From Stictocephala bisonia (Eukaryota > Arthropoda > Insecta > Hemiptera > Membracidae), in NCBI GenBank assembly GCA_035578905.1, contig JAQJVL010000048.1, positions 650,001 through 714,000 of the forward strand: 64,000 nt of DNA, read 5' to 3'. The position numbers and the translations under genes were made by a program. Numbering within the stretch: position 1 is the first letter of the stretch; the number at the start of each line of letters is the position of its first letter. This document shows, piece by piece, positions 12,475 to 24,975 of this stretch. The notes beneath the pieces are model-generated. The model was not told the DNA's origin. It saw nothing but the letters and a program-made list of their open reading frames with translations, and did no database searches.

Positions 12475-13849
12475 GTATTAATAGTGCCAACATAAAAATA
12501 CCAGGATATTACAAGTGGGTAAATATTAAGAATTAATGTTCTATCATAAGTAACCTTTGACAAAGTGTATTGTATTGTTAAAGAAGAAAACACTTGCTCC
12601 TTGTACTAAGTACGTTTTAATTTTGGTCATTATAAAAGTCTTGTGTACTGAATAAAATTAAAATCAATGCAAAAACGCAAGTTAAAATGAGCTTATCAAG
12701 ACTTTCTGAATCGGTTCTAAAATATGATATTACAGTTATGTCACAGAGAGCTGCAGATGAAAACAGACATTTCAATAAATCGATAAAAAATGGAAGCCGC
12801 TTTAAGGGATACGATCTACAATAAACATATTCCAGGTCAAGATGAAAATATTAATTTAGAATTTAAGTATGTGGAAAAATTAGCCTTAAAAACTTAGTTT
12901 AAGCTGAATAATGATAGTTGAGAGAATATTAGCCCTTGCTTGAACTTGTTGCACAAGGAGGTATAACCTTATAAGGGTATTTTTAAATGTATGAAAAATA
13001 CTTATTTCTAACCACTATATCTAAATTATATTCTTAAAATCATTTTTAAGTTGAACAACATTTGTAGCCTTTAATATACCTGGTATGTATTTCCTGCGTT
13101 ACTTGAACAGAACTAAATTGTCTATAAAATAACACATATTTAATAGATAATATAACCTTATTACTTTAAGCACTTATAAACATTTAAAATACTACTTTCA
13201 TTATAAAATAAGTAAAGGTTTACAATTTCTACTTATTTATTGTTGTTAATTATCACAGGTACAAATTAATAATAAATTTATCAAGACCTTATTTGTGGAA
13301 ACATTTTATAAATTAATGCAAAATTTTGCATAAAATAAGAGAGCAATATAAAAAAATGTATGTGTCCGTGGTATTTAACATAAAAGTAAGTGATAGTTTC
13401 GATTTTATTTGCTATTATTACATAAAAATATCCAATAATAGTAATAATCGGGACATATTGTTTGTTATTGTGTTCCTGAAGTCACACAACAAGTGTTAAT
13501 GGCTGTACTAGAATAACGATGCATTTTTGTAAAGAATAAAAACATTTATTGTTATGAAACAATAGAGTTTTTATTTCGTATTATTATACTAGTCCAGTAA
13601 AATCCACATTCACAATTTACCTCATTATCCACCCAAACAATGGTAGTATCTAACTGTATATGACGAGATTACTTGAACTCTCTGGTTCGTGAAGAAACTC
13701 CTTTAACGATAGTTTCACCATAGTCATTTCATAGAGTATATATGTTTGGAGAAGATCTATGTTTTAATGTTGTTTGTATAAAAAGTGGTTAATGTCTTTA
13801 TAATCTGCTTGGCAGTACGCGTGCATTCCATACATTGATGTACATGAGT
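12475..13849. other. No recognised feature
   Basis: AT-rich DNA. Short frames near 13757-13991 overlap the dispersed repeat that follows and are not convincing genes. Confidence 0.5.
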
Positions 13850-14095
13850 AAATGTACTCGGAAAACCAGTGGCCTTGAGTGGTTCTGAGGTGTCTACAAG
13901 CCAATAGTAACATCGCGTGTATTTGTATTTGTTGGATCCAGTGAGGAACCCCGTCCTTGCACGCAGCCCGGTCACTCTGGTGGTGACTCAAAAGTCACCT
14001 TTAAGCTGTTGGTCTCCAGGCTAAGTGTTAGAGAATGCTTCTCAGCCCTAACTTTGTCTGATGAAATAAGACCTAAGTTAACTCTTTTTTATTTT
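13850..14095 (+). repeat. Dispersed repeat, inverted partner at 52700-52930
   Basis: It contains CCGTCCTTGCACGCAGCCCG (about 13949) and AAGTGTTAGAGA (about 14021). The same order of blocks is found on the - strand at 52700-52930 (TCCTTGCACGCAGCCCG, AAGCCGTTGGTC, TAAGTGTTAGAGA). The GC-richer sequence suggests derivation from a transposon coding or regulatory segment, but I cannot name the family. Confidence 0.6.
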
Positions 14096-14759
14096 TTACA
14101 CATGGAATTAAGTGTAATGGTTTAACATTGCTGATTTAATGGATGGTAAGACTTTTGTAAATTTAAATTAGACATTGTCATATTGAAGGGGTGAGTTCTG
14201 TCCAGAAAGCAGGTTTAAATTGACTTAAGTTTGTTTTAGCAGAGTTTGTAGGAACGTCGAATGTAAATAGGTATGTTGTAAAAAGGGCAAGAATACTTTG
14301 ATTCATTTTTATATGTAATGAGCCCTTTATATCTTACTTGTTTGCCATGAGTACGTGGGGTGGATAGTAAGGCAACTAACTATTCCACCAGTAAGTACAA
14401 CAAAGAGCTGTACATTACCTCTAATAATTGAGTGAATAGTGGTTGGATCACAACACTTTAAACATTTACAAAGTATTATTTGTAAAGGGATGTAGTGTTG
14501 CCTACGTTACTAGTGTGTTCGACGTATCAGCAGACACGTATTGTGTGTAGATATAACGTTTAATGTAACATGACGATATTTGTTGAGATAATATAAAATA
14601 TATTTTAAAACTACGTTAAAAAATTGGTTAATGTATCTTCCTGATAATGATTTGCATAATTTATTCTTTATTGATCAATAGTGTCTCGAATAACCTTTGG
14701 AATGTATTTTTAGCTTTTTCTTGTTTGTTCTTGTTTATTATTAGATTATTCTTGTTCAA

Positions 14760-15125
14760 ATTAAGTTCTTCTGATGCTCCGGCACACTGACAGGGATTGA
14801 ATTTCCCTAGTGTGTTTGTATTATTTCCATAGCAACTCTCATGTTGTAGTATACTGAATAGCCTTCTTTGTTTAATAATTAATTATAATCACTAAATATT
14901 ATTATTTTCTGAATGTTGTATTGTTTATTACATAATTTAAGAGTAGTTTTTGTTTTCATATATAAGAGGGTTTGTTTAGCTTTAATGTTTTTTTTTTTTA
15001 AATATTGGATTTTGTTATTTATGATTTCGTTGTATTGTAACTGAGAGTAACTTGATTTAAATGTTTTGATTTAAATGTTTTAATTGCTTTGGGAATAAAT
15101 ATTTTTTCATTTCATTTCATTTCAT
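14760..15125 (+). mobile_element. LINE 3' end with hairpin and (TTTCA)n tail
   Basis: The stem-loop CACACTGACAGGGA...TCCCTAGTGTG (about 14783-14812) is followed downstream by AATAAATATTTTTTC and a run of ATTTC pentamers (about 15100-15125). The same layout of hairpin, AATAAA and pentamer tail occurs at 22362-22441 and, inverted, at 29798-29900. This looks like a 5'-truncated non-LTR retrotransposon 3' end. The 5' limit is not visible, and 14096-14759 shows nothing else. Confidence 0.5.
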
Positions 15126-15689
15126 TTTATTAACAATTGTTCAAAGTGCCTATACTATATTATTCTGAACAATGGCTATAAGTATACAGGTGAAGTAACA
15201 GAATTACTCTAGTATTTTGGGCATTTAATCAATCACAGTGTAAATAATATGCATGTTAAAATGTAAAATTATTGCTTATTTAGATACATTTGTGTTTAAC
15301 AGTTGAAATAAATTGAATGTTTGAAAATGAAGATAAAAGAATTTCAAATTAAATATATGTTTATTCAGAAACGTGTATTTTTATAGTTTACCAGTTTTAT
15401 TACGCTGCGCCAAATTGTTCCAATTGTAGTCTATCTTTACCGATGTTTGAACGAATATTACCCAAAACCAACGACTGCTCCCCCCCTAGAAACTATTGTA
15501 ACTACATGGCACCAGCGATTTATATCTTGTGTTTTAACTTGATAACTAACTTATAATAAGTTATAATAATAAGTTGTGTTTTAAGTGCCATAACTAACTT
15601 ATAATAAGCCTACTCTACCCTTATTAGCACATGATGTTGACCGGCCAAATTCTACATTAATTAACAATAATGATAGATTTTATTTTACT

Positions 15690-16505
15690 TTAAATTAGAG
15701 TACTAAAGTTTTTAGGTTTAGTTGTAGATTGTAATTTAAACTTGAAAGGACATAAATGTGGGCTTATTCAAAAACTCAGGCTTGTTACGCCATTCGTCAA
15801 TTAAGTCCAACTAATTAACGAATCTTAAAACTCTACTACTCGTGTATTGTTCTTATTTTCAATCATACGAGTACCTCGTACTTCTCATTTGTAAATTCAG
15901 TTGAAAGCTGCAATTTGATTTGCACATATTTAAATTGTAAAAAAGGGCACTGAGAATTAGCTAATGTACTCAGAAAACATCTTGGAATTGTTTTTCAAAA
16001 TATAAAATGTTTCCCCTATTTTCACTATATCTGTATTAGGTACTTAGTTTTTCAAAAATACTCAAATTAATTATCCCAAAAACAATCAAATATATAATTA
16101 TAACACAAGACCTGGTGATTTATATCGCATTCACCAAAAAGGAGTATCCTAGCCGGTGCAGAAGCAATAAAGTATTTCAATACACTACCAGCCGAGCTGA
16201 GAGAGGAATAAGTTTAGCAATAAGTTAAAATATTTTCTTTTATCTAGAGTAATTTATAATTATTCCGACTTTATGAATCTCTTCCTAGGTTCACCACGAC
16301 CGAATTCTAGGCTAGTATTGTCTTTTCCCTTTGAAATTTTTTACTCTCATGTTAATATAGAAAAAGCTAAATTTATTCTTAGATTTAAGATAAATTGTAA
16401 TATTAAGTAATTTAATCATAGATTTATAACTCAATTGAAGAAGCCTATTTCGATTCTTTGTATCTGTCAGTTGTGAATAAAGATATTTATTTTTATTTAT
16501 TTATT
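15690..16505 (+). pseudogene. C-terminal remnant of a Jockey/CR1-type LINE
   Basis: Decayed coding sequence after the RT palm. FLGLVVDCNLNLKGH (about 15710-15755) is the usual FLG-x-D-x-L-W-H region. It is followed by blocks like QLSPTNE (frame interrupted), LYYSCIVLIFNH (about 15829-15862) and RTSCRELFFKI-like traces. The frame then shows NYNTRPGDLYRIHQK (about 16097-16140) and AIKYFNTLPAELREE (about 16167-16210). The 3' region contains AATAAAGATATTTATTTTTA and a (TTTA)n tail ending at about 16505. Many frameshifts make this a fossil. The sequence 15126-15689 probably belongs partly to the same element but shows no readable protein. Confidence 0.6.
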
Positions 16506-16599
16506 TAATTCCATATTGCGTACAATTGTATGGGAAAATTAATCATTACTAATAGTAAATAGCATATTATTGCTTAATCAACTAGTTGCTACTATAAGA

Positions 16600-17085
16600 A
16601 ATTTTGTTTGCTTTTGGATTGATTACCATTCATTCATTGTATTGATAATTATTCATTCATTGTATTGATCACTACTCATCATCACATTGGTTACTATTCA
16701 TTCATTGGATTGATTACCATTAATTCATTGGATTGAGTACTATTCACACATTGCATTTATTGCTATTCATTCGGTTGATTGATATTCATTCATTCATTCA
16801 TTGGATTGATTGCTATTCATTCATTCATTCATTGGATTGTTTGCTATTCATTCATTCATTGGATTGACTACTATTCATTTATTGAATTGATTACTATTAT
16901 ACAGTGGATTGATTACTGTTCATTCAATGGATTAATTACTATTCATTTATTGGATTAAGAACAATTCATTTCCTGGATTGAATATTATTAATTCATTGGA
17001 TTGATTACTATTCATTCATGGATTGATTACTATTAGTCATTGGATTGCTTACTATTTATTCATTGGCTTGATGAACAGTTTATTC
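16600..17085. repeat. Degenerate minisatellite of ATTCATTGGATTGATTACT type
   Basis: Imperfect repeats of about 23-30 bp are built from ATTCATTCATTGGATTGATT and ACTATTC blocks. Copy boundaries vary because the CATT quadruplet itself expands (for example near 16790-16860). Confidence 0.85.
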
Positions 17086-17650
17086 ACTAAACTTGCGTCC
17101 TCAGTATCGTAATTTAAATAGGTTCATTCATTTCCTATTACTACATTGGGCAGATATAAGCATTGAATCATTCTAATTACTATCATGTTTCCAGGCTAGT
17201 GATGGTATTGAGCTTCTTTGATGGGTTGTCTCATCAAGAAACAATTATCGTTGTTACTGTCCCAATCGCACAATGCCAAACCTTTGTCTAACCAGTTGTT
17301 TAATTTTATTAACAAAACTGAACAAGACTCTGCATGTCTAAACGTACTTGTACACCAACATATTAGTTACTGACATAAGAAGGAGGCCATATACAGTTAT
17401 CAGTGTGTAAGTGTCAATAAAATATAAAACACGAAAAAAATAAAGTATAAAACAAAAATTATTAATATTGAGCTCAAAGCAAGAGTTACAATGAGACCCA
17501 ATGCAAAAATATAAAGTTGTTAAATAAACATTAACTTTAGTTATTTACTTTTTGTAAATTTTGTTAGCAATGCATATTGTGAACATAATGATAAGATAAC
17601 AATGCTACATTTTAAAAGTGTTACATAATTCCCTAGAGCAGCCCAATTAG
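17086..17650. other. No recognised feature
   Basis: AT-rich spacer between two arrays. No readable frame or RNA signal. Confidence 0.5.
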
Positions 17651-19069
17651 GGAAGCCACTACCTCTTTATTACCCCCTAGAGGCCCCTCACTGAGGTACC
17701 AGGGTCTGTAGATGATGTGTTACGCCACTGGGATCACCAACTACTTATGACTGTTTTATACGACTATTATCTCGCATACTTCGTTATATTTCCTTACAGC
17801 CGGAAGCCACTACCTCTGTATTACCCCCTAGAGGCCCCTCACTGAGGTGCCAGGGTCTGTAGATGATGTGTTACGCCACTGGGGATCACCAACCACTTAT
17901 GACTGTTTTATACGACTATTATCTCGCATACTTCGTTATATTTCCTTACAGCCGGAAGCCACTACCTCTGTATTACCCCCTAGAGGCCCCTCACTGAGGT
18001 GCCAGGGTCTGTAGATGATGTGTTACGCCACTGGGGATCACCAACCACTTATGACTGTTTTATACGACTATTATCTCGCATACTTCGTTATATTTCCTTA
18101 CAGCCTCCCTCCTAGGGAAGCCACTACCTCTGTATTACCCCCTAGAGGCCCCTCACTGAGGTGCCAGGGTCTGTAGATGATGTGTTACGCCACTGGGATC
18201 ACCAACTACTTATGACTGTTTTATACGACTATTATCTCGCATACTTCGTTATATTTCCTTACAGCCTCCCTCCTAGGGAAGCCACTACCTCTTTATTACC
18301 CCCTAGAGGCCCTTCACTGAGGTGCCAGGGTCTGTAGATGATGTGTTATGCCACTGGGGATCACCAACCACTTATGACTGTTTTATACGACTATTATCTC
18401 GCATACTTCGTTATATTTCCTTACAGCCTCCCTCCTAGGGAAGCCACTACCTCTGTATTACCCCCTAGAGGCCCCTCACTGAGGTGCCAGGGTCTGTAGA
18501 TGATGTGTTACGCCACTGGGATCACCAACTACTTATGACTGTTTTATACGACTATTATCTCGCATACTTCGTTATATTTCCTTACAGCCTCCCTCTTAGG
18601 GAAGCCACTACCTCTTTATTACCCCCTAGAGGCCCTTCACTGAGGTGCCAGGGTCTGTAGATGATGTGTTATGCCACTGGGGATCACCAACCACTTATGA
18701 CTGTTTTATACGACTATTATCTCGCATACTTCGTTATATTTCCTTACAGCCTCCCTCCTAGGAAAGCCACTACCTCTGTATTACCCCCTAGAGGCCCCTC
18801 ACTGAGGTGCCAGGGTCTGTAGATGATGTGTTACGCCACTGGGATCACCAACTACTTATGACTGTTTTATACGACTATTATCTCACATACTTCGTTATAT
18901 TTCCTTACAGCCTCCCTCCTAGGGAAGCCACTACCTCTGTATTACCCCCTAGAGGCCCCTCACTGAGGTGCCAGGGTCTGTAGATGATGTGTTACGCCAC
19001 TAGGATCACCAACCACTTATGACTGTTTTATACGACTATTATCTCGCATACTTCGTTATATTTCCTTAC
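17651..19069. repeat. 151-162-bp tandem array, nine copies, partly dimeric
   Basis: Units begin GGAAGCCACTACCTCT at about 17651, 17802, 17954, 18116, 18277, 18439, 18600, 18761 and 18922. The first two intervals are 151-152 bp because CTCCCTCCTAG is missing; later ones are 161-162 bp. From 18116 on, two versions alternate. A has CTGTATTACC, CCCCTCACTG and GGGATCACCAACTAC. B has CTTTATTACC, CCCTTCACTG and GGGGATCACCAACCAC. The order is A-B-A-B-A. The unit carries TATATTTCCTTACAG, an acceptor-like motif on the + strand. Confidence 0.95.
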
Positions 19070-20029
19070 CATTTTCTGTACGTTTAAAAAACTACACATG
19101 TTCTGCTATTTGAATTGGTTAATCTTGTACCTTACATTCCACTTACAACACGTTACTTAACTAGAAAAAAAACGTTAAATACGTTTTATATACCATACAA
19201 AAACCATCGTATATATTCAGCTATTCCATTTTTATTTAGATATAAGCTGTTTTTATGAATGGACTTTTTTTAAACCACCAACATTAAAAAAACTTAATTA
19301 AAAACAAGTCACATTCTTTTAACTTGGAATACAGTTCCTGAACAACTCCATCTTGGGAACATTGGTCGTCAGTAATTGTACTTAATTGGGATGTAATATT
19401 TTTCAATTATGAGTAACTAGTAACTAAATCAGTTACCAATTACTTCTTTAACAAAACAAATTATGTTTGAGGTATAAACTGAGAACATTGACTTATGGTT
19501 TATGATACGATCAAAATAAAGGTTGGTTGAACTGATATTAATTTGTAACGTTAAAAAAATGATTTTTATTGGCATTGAAAAATACGAAATCAAGTAGGAG
19601 GTACTCTTAGCCCCCTTAAATTACAATCTATATTTATGTTTGAGTAGAATAAAAGTTTCCTCATGAATTTAATAGTAAAACATATAACTGTAACATTAAT
19701 AAATGGTAAACTTTTATTCAGGCACACATTACTTCTTTTCCTCATAAATATACTTAACTTTTGAATATACCAAATAATATACTATGAATGATTGTCGAAG
19801 ATAATTAATATTAACATCCAGAGTATCTGACAAAAATACATTACTTTACGGTTAGGAATAAGAAGGTTTTGTAGATAATTAGATCAAAACATACTGAAAA
19901 TAATACACTATTAAAAAAAACATGTAATGCTATTGCATTTAATATGAATTTCTCAGAGACACAAAACTATGGTTGTTGGGTGACGGATAAACTATATAAA
20001 ACGTTATTATTTGAACAAGCACCTACTAC
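19070..20029. other. AT-rich spacer
   Basis: Nothing recognised. A 71-codon open frame begins at 19944 but owes its length to the GC-richer patch at 20030-20125. Confidence 0.5.
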
Positions 20030-20125
20030 TAGAATTCCTTCAGCTGCTTCAGGTCCTTCAGACCTGTCGGTGAGCCTCGGCCGTTTCTCAAGACCAGTCC
20101 TGTACTTAGCAACATCTAGAAACCA
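20030..20125. other. GC-richer patch beside the 59-bp array
   Basis: About 95 bp of higher GC content than its surroundings. On the + strand it reads SAASGPSDLSVSLGRFSRP and on the - strand KYRTGLEKRPRLTDRSEG. Neither is a family I recognise. It may be an exon fragment or a transposon piece. Confidence 0.25.
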
Positions 20126-21540
20126 TCTAATCCAATGTTGTACTTACCTGCTAAGATGATAGTACTCCTGGCTTGTCGAAGCCATATAACCTACTGTAAT
20201 GCTTACCTGCTAAGATGATAGTACTCCTGGCTTGTCGAAGCCATATAACCTACTGTGATGCTTACCTGCTAAGATGATAGTACTCCTGGCTTGTCGAATC
20301 CTTATAAACACTGTGGCGCTTACCTACCAATCTGGCAATACACCTGGTTTGTAGAAAACATCTAATCCACTGTGATGCTTACCTGCTAAGGTGATAGTAC
20401 TCCTGGCTTGTCGAATCCATATAAACACTGTGACGCTTACCTACCAATCTGGCAATACACCTGGTTTGTAGAAAACATCTAATCCACTGTGATGCTTACC
20501 TGCTAAGGTGATAGTACTCCGGGTTTATTGAAGCCATATAAACACTGTGTCACTTACCTACCAATCTGGCAATACACCTGGTTTGTAGAAAACATCTAAT
20601 CCACTGTGATGCTTACCTGCTAAGGTGATAGTACTCCTGGCTTGTCGAAGCCATATAACCTACTGTAATGCTTACCTGCTAAGATGATATTACTCCTGGT
20701 TTGTCGAAACCATCAAACCCGCTATGGTGCTTAACTGCTAAGCTGACAGTACTCCTGGTTTGTTGAAACCATATAACCTACTGTGATGTTTACCTACTAA
20801 GCTGACAGTACTCCTGGTTTGTTGAAACTATATAACCTACTGTAATGTTTACCTGAGAAGCTGATCGTACCCAGGTTTGATGAAACCATATAACCTACTG
20901 TGATGTTTACATGCTAAGCTGACAGTACTCCTGGTTTGTTAAAACTATATAACCTACTGTAATGTTTACCTGATAAGCTGATAGTACCCAGGTTTGTTGA
21001 AACTATATAACCTACTGTGATGTTTACCTGCTAAGCTGACAGTACTCCTGGTTTGTTAAAACTATATAACCTACTGTAATGTTTACCTGATAAGCTGATA
21101 GTACCCAGGTTTGTTGAAACCATATAACCAACTGTGATGTTTACCTGAGAAGCTGATAGTACCCAGGTTTGTTGAAACCATATAACCTACTGTGATGTTT
21201 ACCTGCTAAGCTGACAGTACTCTGGGTTTGTTAAAACTATATAACCTACTGTAATGTTTACCTGATAAGCTGACAGTACCCAGGTTTGTTGAAACCATAT
21301 AACCTACAGTGATGCTTACCTGCTAAGCTGATAGTACCCAGGTTTGTTGAAACCATATAACCTACTGTAATGTTTACCTGCTAAGCTGACAGTACTCCTG
21401 GTTTGTTGAAACCATATAACCTACTGTAATGTTTACCTGCTAAGCTGACAGTACTCCTGGTTTGTTGAAACCATATAACCTACTGTAATGTTTACCTGCT
21501 AAGCTGACAGTACTCCAGGTTTGTTGAAACCATATAACCT
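20126..21540. repeat. 59-bp tandem array, left block (about 24 copies)
   Basis: The unit is built from ACCTGCTAAGATGATAGTAC, TCCTGGCTTGTCGAA and CCATATAACCTACTGTGATG, repeating at 59-60 bp. Subtypes include GATGATAG, CTGACAG and a form with CAATCTGGCAATACACC alternating with the normal form at 20310-20600. On the - strand each unit contains CTTAGCAGGTAAGC or CTTAGCAGGTAAAC, close to a consensus 5' splice site. The array resumes after an inserted retroelement. Confidence 0.95.
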
Positions 21541-22441
21541 ATTTCAATTTCAATTCATTGTTAGATACATATAATTTTTATTAAATATATACTGTTAGTG
21601 TACTTACATTCAACAAAACGCATCACTACTGATCAATTTGGTTAGTGAATAGTACTGACTGCCTTAGTTTTCGGTTTTTTTTTTTTGTTAGTTTGGAGTT
21701 AGTGAACTAGTAAACTACACACTTATAACACCAAAACTATGAAATTAGTTAAGAGATGGATTACATATAACACCAAACACTTTGAAACACAATAGCAACA
21801 CTGAATATATTCCATAGTACATAACAATTAATACATAATTTTGGGTAGTGTTAGTACTATAAGAATCACATTACAAATGAGAAATTTTGGGATTATCAGT
21901 TGAATAGGTTAATTAAGCTGATTTCTTGTTTATTTCATCATTGAAAATTTTTCTGTAAGCTTGGAGCATATAGTGCACATGGTTGAAGCTAATTCTGAAC
22001 TGACTAGTTAAAGCAGATGCTAGTTTGAGAACATGTTAAATCACATCCGGCAGAGAAACCTGTTTTTAAGTTGGGGTAAGGGAAGCTAATCAGCTCCACC
22101 CATTCCTCATGAAATGTACAAAGGCACCATCTTTGGGAACAACCTTTTTATAAATACATTCATAGTACATGTTATTATAAACTATCTATGTAATATCAGT
22201 TAACTTGTTTAAGTTTGCCACTTATACACTAGGTGAATTATTTGCCCGCCAATTGCCATTGTTTCTAATACAATTATTCTTAAGAATATGTTAAGTTTAT
22301 TACATTACTATGTACTATATACTACTTTATTTGATGTATTACATTTTACAGTTAAGATAGACCCCGCTGACAAGTATTATTTGTTACTTAGCGGGGCCAT
22401 AATTATGTAAAATTTTTGGAATAAACTTATTCTATTCTATT
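21541..22441. mobile_element. Retroelement insertion(s) splitting the 59-bp array
   Basis: About 900 bp of non-array sequence interrupts the array inside the unit. The right end is a LINE-like 3' terminus on the + strand: stem ACCCCGCTGACAAG...CTTAGCGGGG (about 22361-22396), then AATAAACTTATTC and a (TATTC)n tail running into the array. The left end, AATTGAAATTGAAAT read on the - strand, looks like the tail of a second element in the opposite direction. No coding sequence is left. The insertion is younger than the array around it. Confidence 0.65.
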
Positions 22442-23360
22442 CTACTGTGATGTTTACCTGCTAAGCTGACAGTACTCCTGGTTTGTCGAAACCATATAAC
22501 CTACTGTGATGTTTACCTGCTAAGCTGACAGTACTCCTGGTTTGTCAAAACCATATAACCTACTGTGATGTTTACCTGCTAAGCTAACAGTACTCCTGGT
22601 TTGTCGAAACCATATAACCTACTGTAATGTTTACCTGCTAAGCTGACAGTACTCCTGGTTTGTCGAAGCTATATAACCTACTGTAATGCTTACCTGCTAA
22701 GATGATAGTACTCCTGGTTTGTCGAAACCATATAACCTAATGTGATGTTTACCTGCTAAGCTGATAGTACTCCTGGTTTGTCGAAACCATATAACCTACT
22801 GTGATGCTTACCTGCTAAACTGACAGTACTCCTTGTTTGTTGAAACCATATAACCTACTGTAATGTTTACCTGATAAGCTGATAGTACCCAGGTTTGTTG
22901 AAACCATATAACCTACAGTGATGCTTGCCTGCTAAGCTGACAGTACTCCTGGTTTGTTGAAACCATATAACTTCTGTGATGTTTACCTGCTAAGCTGACA
23001 GTACCCAGGTTTGTCGAAACCATATAACCTACTGTGATGCTTACCTGCTAAGATGATAGTACTCCTGGCTTGTCGAAGCTATATAACCTACTGTAATGCT
23101 TACCTGCTAAGATGATAGTACTCCTGCTTTGTTGAAACCATATAACCTACAGTCATGCTTACTGCTAAGCTGACAGTATTTCTGGTTTGTTGAAACCATA
23201 TAACCTACTGTGATGTTTACCTGCTAAGCTGATAGTACCCAGGTTTTTTGAAACCATATAACCTACTGTGATGCTTACCTGCTAAGCTGACACTACTCCT
23301 GGTTTGTCGAAATCATCGAACCCACTGTAGTGCTTACCTAGTAAGCTGATTTCTATAAAT
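22442..23360. repeat. 59-bp tandem array, right block (about 15 copies)
   Basis: Same unit and period as the left block, resuming at CTACTGTGATG. Copies lose identity toward 23360 (TAGTAAGCTGATTTC), as expected at an array edge. Confidence 0.95.
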
Positions 23361-24131
23361 TTTTATAATAACCTACCTGGGTTTTTTTTTTTATTGTGGA
23401 GTCTAATCTTTAGAAGGGCCGTCCAACATCAAGCAGTTTGTTTCGCTACTATGCATAGTCGGACAGCAATCGATCCACTTGTTTCATTGCTTGATCTTCC
23501 AGTGACATGTTCAACCTTACTTCAGTTACAATTTTTTATATTGCTGTAATTTTGTTTTTCTTGTATCCATTGTCACTACATGATCCCTAATTGTATTTTC
23601 CAATTATTTTCACAGTTCTTTTTTTAAGTTTCATCTTTTTTTCTCTAAATTTAGAAAATATAATTTGAGTATGTCATTGACTGAGCATAGCTATATGATA
23701 ACCTACAATTTCCAACTGCAGGTATCTCCATTGCTATTTTATGAGTTATGTGTATAATCCACAAACATTACAAGCAGTAGAGGCTGTAGAGGCGTTGCTT
23801 TTCTTATACTCATTTCCCATTTGTATAAACAATTTGAAGTGACGATAGTTCGTCATTGATTTGCAACATAACGATTAATACATTTTAAAATAAATTTCAA
23901 ATTTCATAGAATATTAGAAGGTGTTAAGCACAATTTATCATTCAAATCTTTAGATGAACAAAAAATTACTACAAAAACTAAATTTAGAATAATTTACATT
24001 ATAAATTGCACACTTTTACTAGTATTAAAAAATGCATTTCCTACAGACCTACTATCCTATAAATTAATTGGAGAACATACAAATAGATAAATGGTAAAGT
24101 ACTGTACAATTAATTCAATCGGATTACTTAC
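23361..24131. other. No recognised feature
   Basis: AT-rich spacer with T-runs. I see no gene signal. Confidence 0.5.
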
Positions 24132-24243
24132 AGTGATACAAACAGCGTCGGTCCTTTCCATATTAACAGCACGACATCGCCATAGCTGAGCACTAAGCAG
24201 GATGAAGCCAAGAGGATAACTGCCCGGTACACCTGTGTAGCCT
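24132..24243. other. Exon-like GC-rich patch, strand unclear
   Basis: About 110 bp of roughly 50% GC inside AT-rich DNA. On the - strand it is bounded by GGTCCCAG|G upstream and CACT|GTAAGT downstream, with two of three frames open (for example YTGVPGSYPLGFILLSAQ). On the + strand it follows TTACTTACAG|TG, an acceptor-like site, and then meets stops. No domain is recognised. It lies at the edge of the 106-bp array, in the same geometry as the exon at 63555. Confidence 0.25.
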
Positions 24244-24975
24244 GGGACCTTTTACATACATCAATGCAGAGTGTATGAACTCTCTTACAGCTAATATTCT
24301 TAGTAAAGATAAGGTTCTGTACATTTGTCAAAGTTACAATGTATGGCCTGAGGCCTTTGACATTCATCAGTGCTGAATATACGAGCTCTTATACAGCTAA
24401 TATTCTTAGTAAAGATAAGGTTCTGTACACTTGTCAAAGTTACAATGTATGGCCTGAGGCCATTGACATTCATCAATGCTGGATATACGAGCTCTCATAC
24501 AGCTAATATTCTTAGTAAAGATAAGGTTCTGTACACTTGTCAAAGTTACAACATATGACCTGGGACCTTTGACATTCATCAATGCTGAATATACGAGTTA
24601 TTTTACTGCTAATATTCTTAGTAAAGATAAGGTTCCGTACACTTGTCAAAGTTACAATGTGTGGCCTTTGAAATTCATCAATGCAGAATATACGAGTTCT
24701 CATTCAGCCAATATTCTTAGTAAAGATAAGGTTCTGTACAATTGTAAAAGTTACAATGTATGACCTGAGACCTTTGATATTCATCAATGCTGAATATACA
24801 AGTTCTCTTACAGCTAATATTCTTAGAAAAGATAAGGTTCTGTACACTTTTTAAGTTACAGTGTGTTACCTGGGACCTTTAGCTTTCATCAATGCTGAAT
24901 ATACGAGTTCTCTTACAGCTAATATCTCAGTAAAGATAATATTACAGTGTATGACCTGGGACCTTTAACATTAAC
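24244..24975. repeat. 106-bp tandem array, about seven copies
   Basis: Blocks CTAATATTCTTAGTAAAGAT, AAGGTTCTGTACACTTGTC and ACATTCATCAATGCTGAATA recur about every 106 bp (for example the GGTTCTG block at 24313 and 24419). Some copies are shortened near 24655 and 24930. Short open frames inside are by-products of the repeat. Each unit has CTCTTACAG (+ strand) and GGTCCCAG (- strand), both acceptor-like. Decayed similarity may reach about 25020. Confidence 0.9.
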
